Shown here in pieces: positions 1-11,400 of a DNA stretch of 64,000 nt. Source of the DNA: Mercenaria mercenaria (taxonomy: Eukaryota; Mollusca; Bivalvia; Venerida; Veneridae). How positions within the stretch are numbered: position 1 is the first letter of the stretch; each line of letters begins with the position of its first letter. The notes beneath the pieces were generated by a model. It had not been told where the DNA came from and did not search any database. It saw only the letters and a program-made list of their open reading frames with translations. A program made the position numbers and the translations under genes. The DNA is taken from positions 72,570,001 to 72,634,000 of the forward strand of contig NC_069371.1 in the NCBI RefSeq assembly GCF_021730395.1. Direction: 5' to 3'.

Positions 1-2487
1 TGAGATATCCTTCGCAAAGAGACAAACCCGAAGCTCGAGGGAGACACAGAATCATCGTCATTTTAACCAAATATTCCTCTCTCCTTCCGCGTCTCTGTGT
101 TAAGTGTTATGTACTATATAGTAATAACATTTCTAATTACATACAAAATCTTGATTACTTCTAGGATAGAGATAAATCCTGAGTGCAAAGGACAGTAAAG
201 ATGAATTAAATGTGCACTTCAAACTGAAATGTTAAGTTTTACCTGGGACTGTATTATCGAGAAAGCAGGCTAAAAATGTTCCAATGATGTTTGGATTCTT
301 CAAGATCATTGGCAAAAGTCGATCTAATTTCTCTTGTCCTGAAAGGTTGAGAAAAATATGTACATCGATTTTTACAACATTCGAATGTTATTATACGCTA
401 TGAATGAATAGTAATTTTACAGTTGTAGCGTCTATTTGCTTCGGAATACACTGAAACTCGTGTAGTGTATGTTATTATGAAAATTACGGTACCTCCTTTT
501 TTAACAGCCTCCATTTTTCAGCTGACAGCTAGCGTCGTTCACTTTACTGCTAGTTGCTTAGATATTACTGAAAATCATTCATCTATGTTTACCTCTTAGC
601 AGTTTATCATAACACCAAGCAATGTTCCTACTATAACCACGTTAGCCCTCTAAGAACCGAATAAGGTAAAGTGATAAACAGCGCCGAAAATTTACCGTAA
701 ATTCCTATTGCAATGTAGGGTATACCAACAGTCAAGAACCTTTCTGCTGGCAATCTGATCATAGAATGTAGACCTAGATTTACACAAGAAAATTATACTT
801 GTAACAACAATGTAGTAATCTGTAAGTACGACATAATTATGCATCCATTTGTTAATATTTTAAAAAATATCATTCACAGAATATGCAAAAGGTTGACCAA
901 GAGACAACAATAGTCACTGGCTTTTTGAGTTTTCATTGCTTAAACTGAAAGAGATAGAAGCGAAACATTGTCAACACTAATTTAAGTTGTTATTTCACTA
1001 CTTAAGCTTAGTCAATGTACTAAAATTTACTTATTAAATGTTTGAACAGAAGTAACACCATTCAAATTATTGCATTATATTAAAAAAGATGCATTTTATA
1101 TGTCTAGATAAGTTTCAACGCGACCTCTTGCAAACACAATGCACGAGTTTTAAACCCACCGGCAATACTGGACCTTTAGGTCTTTATGATATATATGTGT
1201 GTACGTTTTTAACGTCTTTTCAACAACTTGTCAGTCACATAGATGACAGCATAATATATATATATATATATATATATATGTTTATAGGTTTGTTATTACA
1301 ATAAATATGTACATTTACTCTTCATAAGAACAGTTGTAGAATTGGTTACGTACACTAACCTAGATAATGTCATATTGGTTAACAGTTAACAACTCAAAAT
1401 TAAATAAAATGGCTTGTGTCACATGAAAATTAAACAGCATATAAAACATGTCTATTACTCCATAAAACAGTAGGGGCCAAGTGGTATATGTAGCTCATGG
1501 GTTCGAGCCTGATTCGGAGAGCTGAATTCCTTGTGTGAGGAAGCCATCACGCTATGTTGGCATACAGAAGGTCAGATGTTTTACCCAAGCTCAGATGTTT
1601 TACCCAAGCTCAGTTGTTTTACCCAAGTGCCCTCAAGTGATGATATAATGCTAAAAGGAACACCTTTAGTCTTCCTCTACCTTCAATGCTGGAAAGTCGC
1701 CATATGATCCTTAATTGTGTCGTTGCGCCGTTATACCCAAAACAGTTGTCAGTTTGCAAACGATTGCTTTTGTCTTTTCCTTCATTATGGTTTGTCCAAC
1801 TACAAGCCAATTGTAATTTTGAACATACCTTTCCACAATGTGCGTCTCGGCTACCCGACCAAATGAATCCACTTGAAGAATTTAGACTACGTTGCACATA
1901 GAAATTTAAATGATTGAAGACGATGGTCGTAAAATGCCGAACTTGTGTAGCGGTTTCTATTTTCAATATGTCAATTTCATTTGCTAAGCTGTTTATTGAT
2001 TAATTATCTCTGTCGCATGATTCGTCAAAAATGTTTTCAATTACATAGTCGATTTCTTTTCCTAAGTTAGTTAAAAGAATGCAAATGTTCTGTTCACTTT
2101 GATTAGTTGATGAGAAGAATTATCTCGCTTCATGCTGTTTCCACTTGCTTTAGGGAATAAGCTTGATACTATATACCCTCTCTTTGGTCAAGGGAAAAAA
2201 TTGTTAATAGAATATAAATTGTTAATCTTAATCAGATCCGTGTTATTTCGGTACAATGGAAAAGTTATATACGGTATACCTAATATATGATACTGTGTGC
2301 ATCTAATAGTACTCAAAAATATTTGTTTTGCCAAGAAAGGTTAAATCGCAATAAGAAACATTTTAATTCTGGAACATAGTACTTAACTGTAAAACTAACC
2401 GAGTATAGTCATTTCCTACTGTCATTTATACACTTCATACTAAAGCATCTGATAGGTTAGTCTAAAACAGTTTCTATTTTGGTTATA
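1..2487. other. Duplication unit 1, downstream flank of gene A
   Basis: From about 180 onward this is AT-rich non-coding sequence homologous to 25540-28990. A decayed tRNA-headed SINE lies at about 1472-1740, matching a fuller copy at 28011-28250. A (TA)n microsatellite is at 1252-1279. I see no gene. Confidence 0.6.
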
Positions 2488-3181
2488 TGTCATAGGGCAT
2501 GACGGCGTTGTTCTGAATTAAATTGTTTTTAATCTTCTTAAATAAAATATAAACCATACTAAATTTTTTTATTGTAATTAAATCGAGTACACCCCTTTTA
2601 AGATTCAGTGTACGAGTGTAACAATTTCACCCAAATATGCTTTATTGAAAATTCATACATCTTTTCCATCCTGTAACCCTTTACTTGACATAATAAATTA
2701 CCGTTTTCCTTGTCTATCCCGGTCCCCGACCTGAATTGTACTAACCTTTAATCTATGTCTTTGTATTGCAATAATTGAGAGCAAGTGTAAATGCTTCATT
2801 GCACTTGCCTCATACGCATTGATTTTACATTATAATAATAAATATTATCTAAGATAATTATTGCTTTGTTTCAGTGATTGTTCTGAGAAACAAATATTAA
2901 GTGATTCCAGGTGTGTAGCACCTAAAAACGAACACACATCTACCAATAAAATATAAATATTTGACAGAAGGGTCGAGCTAGCCTTCGGAAACGACAAGGA
3001 AAGCCCTTCGTCAATGGCGCCCAACGTGGGGCCGTGACTGCATTACACTTGTTAGTCTCCGACGCCTGTAATTGCTTATATATAAAGTACCCGCTAAAAT
3101 TCGAGAACGAATTTCAAAATGGTGGGGAAATATGTCGCGGTATAGAGCTTGTATATTTAAACGGAGAGAAAGTGTGTAGGC

Positions 3182-3252
3182 GGCCGGGAAGCTCAGTCGG
3201 TAGAGCATCGGAACGGTATTCCGAGGCCCCGTGTTCGAGTCCCGGTCTGGTT
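3182..3252 (+). repeat. tRNA-like module, copy 1
   Basis: Folds by eye as a tRNA: acceptor GGCCGGG against TCTGGTT with wobbles, D-arm GCTC/GAGC, anticodon stem TCGGA/TCCGA, T-loop TTCGAGT. The loop has C where tRNAs have U33, and there is no intact acceptor pairing. Taken as a tRNA-derived repeat, not a working tRNA gene. Confidence 0.5.
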
Positions 3253-3705
3253 GCACATTTTTCTCACCCTGTGACATTTGGCGCCCAGCATAAATAACTC
3301 GCGGGTAGATATGAATGGGCACTTCGGAACGTCCAACAAAGGGTCAGTCTCCTGGAATTCGAGGACGAATTCAAAAATGGAGGGGGTATATGTAGTAGGG
3401 TAGAGTAGAAGGGTGCACTTATACTTCCTCGCTATTGAGCTAGCTTTAATAGCGACGTGGTAGAGTGTCCACCTTAGGTGTGAGAGGTCCCAGGTTCGTT
3501 TCCTGGTCAGGCCTGAAGTATGTTTAGCCTGTGATATTTGGCGCCCTACGTGGGGCCGTGACTGCATTACACTGGTTAGTCTCCGACACCTGTAATTGCT
3601 TTTATATAAAGTTCCCGCTAAAATTCGAGGACGAATTTCAAAATGGTGCGGAAATATGCCACGGTATAGAGCTTGTATATTTAAACGGAGAGAAAGTGTG
3701 TAGGC

Positions 3706-3776
3706 GGCCGGGTAGCTCATTCGGTAGAGCATCGGAACGGTATTCCGAGGCCCCGGGTTCGAGTCTCGGTCTGGCT
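3706..3776 (+). repeat. tRNA-like module, copy 2
   Basis: Nearly identical to the module at 3182 and spaced 524 bp from it, embedded in the same repeat unit. The T-stem (CCGGG/CTCGG) is better paired than in copy 1. C at position 33 is shared. Confidence 0.5.
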
Positions 3777-3806
3777 GCACATTTTTCTCACCCTGTGACA
3801 TACACA

Positions 3807-6800
3807 TGGTAATTTTCAGCTGGTACTTCAATTAAGATCCCCCATAAGTGTCTTTTTTGGAAGTTTTGGTCCCAATTGTGTCGAAAACTGGAATTTTGCG
3901 GAGTCAAATGTTCGATTCGAGGACTATAAACTGTTTGTCCAGTGGGCCCCAACACATTTGCGTAGGTTCTGCATAATCATAAATGCTCAGGATGATCGGC
4001 ACCACTGACTAAATTAATTTAATAGGCCATTTCCTGCTTTTATCATTTTTCTTTAATACTAAGTGATTAATGTAATTGATACAATACCGCTTTGGTTATC
4101 AAACCACCCAGCATACTTCTTAAATGAACACACAAAATGAGTTTACTTTAAATGAATTTATTCTTTCATACAAAACACACATTCATAAAATTTAAATACG
4201 TTTATCAATAAATTTGCATTACTCTATATGCTATTTGAATTATATACACAATTATGGAATTTCAGTCAATACCGTTCGAAGAATCCTGTCTGCTTACGAT
4301 TCTGTCCCAAACAATATTCACATATTCTAATATTTGCGGCAAATGAAATTTAAAATAAAACTCCTAAAATTCTAGTTTACGCTCAAGCTGATATACAACT
4401 CCACATTACTTTGAAAAAGGAACAACAACATGAAACATATTAAACTATACCTGTCATTTGACGTCACAGCAACTCATCGTTTTTAGATTAATATTATATG
4501 TTACAAATATTTACAAAACTAACAGATCATATCGTATTCTAAAGCATACGGATGATCCTCAAGAGCTTAATGAAATTATGGTTTCAAGTAAAACACAAAA
4601 TAATCGGCCATTAAGTTGTATCAAAGAGAGCCGCTGATTGTTTCAAAGACAACAGATATATAACTGTTACAAAGAAAGGCACTTAAATTTTGTTTGCCAG
4701 TTTCTAGAATTTAATATCTTGGCTCAAGGCCTAAAGTTAAATTCAAGAAGAGTTAAATCCAAAGTGTAAAGTAACAGAGCCATCTTGACATTCACACAAA
4801 CATGCAAAACTTTCTTTAATGAAAAGAATATTATCCAAAAACAGATACAGAAACATATAATTAGATGAAACACAACATATTAGCAGTACATTCCAGATTA
4901 GAAAAGGTGTTTTTCCCAAAAAATTACATGGCCGCCGAAGGACAAATTCAAGGATTACAAGAATGCCTGACTTTTAACATATCTGCAGAATTCCATATAA
5001 CTCACTCTTGACAGTACAGTTGCATACCTGAATAATATCTACATTTAATATGTATTTTTCAAGATTTCCTGTCTGTTACTAAATTGCAGCTCCATAAATT
5101 TTTGATAATGTTCAGACATATTCTGACAACAATTTAAGATGTAAATGTCATCGTGAAATATAAAATTATGTCTGATGTGCCTGAACGTTTTTTTACAGCA
5201 ACTCGGTTCCGATTCGGAAAATTAGGCAGTCTTTTTTTTAAACAATATCCATTTGACATAATTGTACATTGATTTGGAAACAGGATCTTTATCTAATTGT
5301 TATAATGTAAGGCGACAGTATATAAACAATGTAAAACAAAAGACACATGCTAGCTCTCCTGATAAATTCTTGATAAACGTTTTAAGAATGCTCTTTGACC
5401 TACTTAATCTGTAACTGGATATATTGTAAATGACGTATCTAAATATTAACCTCTCAATATTTAATTCTTACGGTATATTAGATCTTTAAAATAATATTAA
5501 AACATTATTGTGAAATAAGAAAGATAAAACATACTTGACCTCAGGAATAAGGGGACATAGAGAGTTTAAAAATGATATCATTTCATAATTGTGATAAAAA
5601 TCTTAACCGATATTATATTGGCTAGTTGGCTGGTGATAAGATGTCTATTCGGAAAGTAGTTTTGTTTGTGTTAATGTTTCTATTATCTTTTGTCTCCTTG
5701 CAGTTGAAATATCTTCTTTTTTTTTTAGTGATCATAAACTTGCCTTAAAATCTAAGTCAGTCTTCTTTTCTATATAGATATATTGTCAAACTACGTGAAA
5801 ATAATTGTAGTGAAAGGCAATTTGTCACTTAGTTCTGCTCATACATACAATTTCCCCTGAAAAATACACTTTGTTGCGAATTAAATTTGATCACATACAT
5901 TAAATAAAAAAGTACTGTGTTGATGTTTCATCCTATCCTCTTCTTTTGAATGAAATGATATAGTGATATTTCAGTCTAATGCATTGACAAATATGAGAAA
6001 AGGTGTATATCTGAAAATGAGGTTCAATAAATTTCACCTTCAAACACATAGCATTTATGAAGTTTATATTGCCATTCAGATATAACGAAATTTGCTTGTT
6101 TTTGCTTGGTCTTGGAGAAGTATGTCGAATATGTGCTCAAAGTTTAAAACTCCAACGTAGATAACGTTGGCGAAATTCAAAATAAAAAATATCACACGGT
6201 TGCTTCGAACCTGAATGTCCAGTATACCAAGTATAATGTCATGGGTTCCTCAAAACAAAAATGTCCTGCTAATGTTCGAAATCATGGCATATAGCGTTTC
6301 AATAAGATATTTGGAGACATTCCTATTTTGTGAAGAATCAAAATAAACACTGAGTTTTATCCCCCGACGATGAAATCCCCGTCCGCAGCCTTTTCTCAGT
6401 AACTAGCAGGTAGAATTTCATGAAACTTGAAATAAACATGAACCAACATACTGCGATGATGCCAGACAATTTTCTATTTTTTTTTTGTTTTTTTTTTTTG
6501 GATTGGTCAATTTTCCTTAAAGTTATTGCTCTTGGTTTAATGAAAAACCCACGTCTGCAGCCAATTCTCAGCAACTAGCAGATTTGTACATAACAAACAA
6601 ACAAATTGGTAGAATTTCGTCAAACTTCTTTCATTCTTTTCAATGAACATCCATTATAAACATGTGAAGTTGTGTACCCACACCTGGTCACCACCTTGCC
6701 TTTGTCACACCCCTTCTCCTACCCAACCCCACCGCCACCCCATCCCCACCCCACAAAAAAGAAATTCCTTCCTTTTTACTATTTTCTAAACCTTCCATGA

Positions 6801-7388
6801 GTATTTATCAATATGCAAAGTTTTACTGTTCCCACACCTCACTCCTCCATCCCGCTGAGTCATGCCCATCAATCCCCCCACCCCCACCACAACCCCTTTT
6901 TTTCATTTTTAATTATCCATCAATATCTATAATCAACATGTGATGTTTCGTACCCTCACCCGGTCATCCCCGCTGCCACCACCCCCCCCCCACCTCCCAC
7001 CGACCCAACCCAAATAAAGTATTCATTTACTGTTAAATTAATTTTGACTATTGAAATTATTTGCTTCTTAGTAACATCCTAAACTTTTTGCTGGATATAT
7101 CTTTGCCATTCCTCACCACAAACCCTTTCGGCGGGGAATACCAATTCATCGAATTTACTTGTAATGAATTTTATCATGATCTACATGCGCCCAAGTGACA
7201 ATGGGCACTCGTCAAGTGTCACAGAGAAACCAACTTATTTGAGACTTGATGAATTTACCTAAGCAAATATCAAAATATTTGGAATGAAATAATATATGGA
7301 GGATGTGTTTTTGAAGTCATTGAATGTAAATAACTTTTTCTCTTCTTCGATATTGTTTCGTTTCTTTTTGGTTACTTTAACAACCAGA
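3807..7388. other. 3' flank of gene A
   Basis: AT-rich and partly homologous to 29010-30520. 6650-7020 holds degenerate repeats with C-rich tracts on the plus strand (G-rich on the coding strand of gene A), around CCCCACC blocks. I find no further exon and no clear poly-A signal close after the stop at 7389. Confidence 0.5.
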
Positions 7389-8431
7389 TTAATTTGGTGT
7401 AACAGTTAAAAATTCATTTGACACAACATCCATCAAAACACGCTCAAAATCTTGATACGAACTATACTCTCTAGAGAGTTTGAGCATGTGACGTCTAGTA
7501 TCTGCTACAGGAAGCTTTGACCTGCCTTCAGATGTGTTAAAAGTGATGTTGATTTTCTTCGGCATACAAGGTGATCCTGTGAGCCAGATCAGAAACTGTC
7601 GTAGTTGTTTCTTGCTCATATCACTGATAATGTTGCTGAGATAATTGGTGATGATTTTCTCTTCTCTACTAAAGTCAGCTCTGTCAAACATATCTTCAAT
7701 CATTTGAACAACTCTTTCAGTTGTAGGTTGAGACATATCATACTCTACTCTTATACCGTCAGTGTCAAGAACATCAAAGAAGTGTTCTAAAGCAAAATCA
7801 GAAATGCCTCGTCTCATCAATGCAACATACACATGTGACGAGTCGATGATTTCTGTATATGCAATGTTTAGAAGGTCTTTTCTAAAAGACTTTGGTGTCG
7901 GGTGCATGGAGATCTTGTTCACACTAAAAAATCTGGTGAGGCGTTTCATTCTGTTTTCTGACCAATCAAGATCCTTCAAACTCTGCGACAAAAGCGTACT
8001 TTCTCTTTCCGGGACGAAGAGTAAGTAATCGCCCAATACTAAATCAGCATCAACATCTTGGTCGGGATGAGCAATAGCTAAGATAAGACTACGGCATACC
8101 TGGAGAGGAAAGTGCCCAAGTATACACAGCGTATGCTCAAGAATTTTACCAAGAATAGGAAATACACGTCTGGCTTCTGCTCTTTTTTCAACGGGTATAA
8201 GCGGGATAGCAGCATTTTCTCCTCGAAACCATACACTACAAATCTTTTCCCAGAACAGCCCGAACATTTCTTTTGTCATATCCCTGTCATCTTCGTCAGC
8301 AAAACACGCCTTCAATGGTTTCGACACATCTATGTCTCCGTAAGCTGTGATAACATCAGCAGTAATATAATTTCTTCTGACTGATATTTCTTGTGGCTTT
8401 CCCTGCAACCTCTGTGACAAAGATTTCAGTC
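7389..8431 (-). CDS. Gene A exon 9: HECT-like domain lacking the catalytic cysteine
   Basis: The acceptor is TTTCACGCAG|GA; phase fits exon 8. Residues 643-989 resemble HECT domains: KEMFGLFWEKI and RRVFPILGKILEH fit the N-lobe (REFF.L...I; F..LG.I..H). QFLIWLTGSPCMP and KLPVADTRRHMLKLSREY fit the C-lobe (FLRF.TGS...P; LPTAHTC...L.LP.Y). The cysteine of the HTC signature is Arg955 (7494..7496). The frame is open to TAA at 7389. The rest of the C-lobe, YSSYQDFERVLMDVV, is well kept, so this is a specific loss and not general decay. Confidence 0.88.
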
Positions 8432-11400
8432 CTGCGTGAAAGAAGATGAAATATTTCAATAAAACTAAAATCTAGCACAATGTTAACTTAAGGGGAGATT
8501 CAGATCGAAAGGTGGACCAACAAATAATTATAGATCCTTTATTTAATCTAGACAAATAGATGTATATGCTCAGTTTCAATGATTTTTTGTAACCTGACGA
8601 AAGTATGCCAGGTTAAAACTGAAAATTACTATCGGCTATAACATTCCACTTTGCAATATAAAGTCTGCTCATTTTTACAATCGCCCAAGTACGATACCAA
8701 TATTTAAATGAAATATTCTTGATCGGACCATTTACCAAATACATTCGCGACTTTACATCAATTCAGATAGAGAATTTATGGCAGAGTTTTTCTTTTGACT
8801 GAGTATGTGTATAAAAAAATGTTTCATTTTGTATTTGATACATTTACCTGTCTGAATTTTCGATGGTCTTGCTATTGTTTCGTCTTCTATAAAGTCGCTC
8901 GAAATTGAAATCTCGGATACGCTTTGCACAAAATCACTTGCGACTGCTTGGTCATCTATTTCACAATCACTTGCTTTCGACTGATCATCTTCTCTTATCA
9001 CTATGGTGTCACTTCCGTTTAAAACACGATCTATCGTTAATGGAGGGATATGTCCCAGCATTACAGAACCACCGATAGTAGCAAATTTAGGTTCGAACGG
9101 TATGAAAATGTCAAAGTTACTAAATTCTTTTATCACAGCTTCTTGGAGTATTTTAAAACCGGCATATCCTCCAACGAGCAATAAACACATGTGTTTGTCA
9201 CATGAGTACTTCTCAAACACATCGTTTAGTTGCTTGACTAACGTCAGACAGTATTCTGCTACAAGACCTTTCCAAAGTGCAGCAGACAATCTCAGCCTAC
9301 CATGAACAACACTAATCTCACCAGCATAAGCAGATATACCAAGGGCAGTCTTAAAATTATCCGCTGATACGTGGTCAAGCAAAAATAGTTCAGATAATGG
9401 GACTGCGATTACCCTGCTAGAATCTGTAGCTTCGTGTTTCAGTTTTTCATTGAAGGTTTTGTGCAAACGCCTATAACCATCTCTGCTATATTCTTCAGTT
9501 TGGAACCTGTGATATGCTTCATTTCCAACGATGTCTGTCAATACATTGTCAAGTGCTTCGTGTATACTGTTACCACCAAGACCAACAACACAAACCTTAT
9601 GCTGCTCTGTAATATTTCGTCTGAGGCCTTTCTTAATAACTGTGACATCTAGCGTTTCTCCTATAATGTTCAAAATAAACCGAAGATAACTTGAGCGTAA
9701 ATGATCTATATGTCATTTTTCCTGCTGGACAAGACTAATTTAATTCTGCCTTTGCGACCAGTGCAGATCATGATCTGCTTATCTTGACCAGTACTGTTCG
9801 CAATTCAGTAAGTTTCATTTTGGTATGCACCTCATTTTACAGTTAATGGTACTGTCCAAATTGAAAGATGGACAAGTTAATTGTAGAAATTTGGCAGGGT
9901 AAGGGTTAAATTCTACTTATATCTAAAAGATGCCCTATCTAATTACATATTACACATTGTGACAATGGCGTCGGAAGGATAATCTCTATGAGAACGTTTT
10001 GTCAGATCCTTTTGCCGTTTGATTATTTACGTTGAAAAAACCCACATAATAACTATATGCAAATGAGCAATAAAATGTGACTAAATAGAGTGATGCCGGA
10101 TAGGATAGTGTCTTACGTTATGGCCATTTTCTTGAAAGCATAGACTTAGAAAGTTTCCGTCTAGTTTATCTAGTTTATGCATTGATAAAGAGTTAGCAAA
10201 CTATTCAGTGGAGTAAGAGAACAATTTTTTTGTAAATTCCTATAAATGTACATTTCCGGTTACGGGGTTAAATAAGTACTCATCGAAACTGTCCCAAATC
10301 ATTTTATGTTAATCACTTTGTTAATTGGGACAAACAATATATAGTATTTTGATTCGACTCTTTGATATTGCCAGATATGTTTAAAATGAAACCATTCCTG
10401 TTCAAAACGAAAACTTGTCATTGTCTTTTATTACAAATTCTAGACGAAACAGATTGATGGTATACCTCCAATATCTACTACCATATACTGTCTTCCATCT
10501 TGAAACATTTCCACTTCTGAGCTGTTTAATCCACCTGGGTGATGAATAGTACAGCACTCTTGTTTACTTGTGCATGAGTTTGCAATATTCCAAAGCGGAA
10601 ACTGGCTCAGTGGAAATGTTGAGTTTATTCTTGGCAATTCCAGACTGTAGAACAAAATATGAAAAAAAAAAATAAAACATAAACGTTTAAACTGAGTATT
10701 TTGTACATTTTTTCTAATTCATTTTTTCTTAAGTCTACTAAATAAAATCTGTAAAAAGATCCATTACCCTGCTAAATTTCTACAAGTAGATTTTTTTTTC
10801 CTGAATATTACATCACTATGACACAATTTATGCCATATGTTGACTGTTCAACGTAATTGTGAAGTAAGACTCTACATGCATTATTTCCTGCATTGATGGG
10901 TAGTATGGTGTCTTTAAATGACAATACATTTCATATATTAGAGTCAGTGTACCCGGTTTCGCACACATTTCCTAAGAATACCTTACTATTTAGCTAAAAA
11001 AGATATAAAAAAAATGAATTTACCTCAACATGTTGTAATTAACTAACTTATTCCATTTTAAAACACGCTACTTTCACTTCCAACTTCAATGACGTCATAG
11101 CTCCTGGTCTGCTCGATTCAGATAACATAATTTGACCAGTTGTTGGACTGAAGTGTATCCGGTTTTGCACATCCTGCTACTTACAGAATTCAATGACAAT
11201 AATGCAAATATCCAACAATTTCTAAATCTAATTCAATTTAAACATATATTTTCCAATGAAACATCTAAAAGCAAACATTAAAAACAGTTATGAAAGTGAA
11301 AGCCAGGTACCAAAACCCTGTTTTACTTCTGAAAGCAGAAAAGGCTAAAGCAACTGAGTATATGAAACAGAAATAAAACAACAGAAGCTGTTGAGTCACC

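Larger units (their letters stand above)
2488..3806 (+). mobile_element. LTR-retroelement remnant with tandem PBS-like and tRNA-like modules
   Basis: Absent from the paralogous site near 29003. A possible LTR runs from TGTCATAGGG at 2488 to TCA near 3013. A primer-binding-site-like TGGCGCCCAACGTGGGGC follows at once at 3015..3032. The same block recurs at 3538..3556 (one base different) and in part at 3279. Between these lie tRNA-like cloverleaf sequences. The insert ends CCCTGTGACA at about 3803. No protease, RT or integrase coding is seen, so it is non-autonomous or a remnant. Confidence 0.55.

Noticed and set aside
3011-3831. Two overlapping ORFs of 103 and 212 aa on the minus strand with shared text
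   Set aside because: They run antisense through the repeated tRNA-like/PBS-like modules; the similarity between them is the repeat, not a protein family.
8848-8990. A possible FFAT-like motif in the acidic linker (SSDFIEDE) that could bind the protein's own MSP domain
   Set aside because: The aromatic positions do not fit the FFAT core and I could not align it with confidence.
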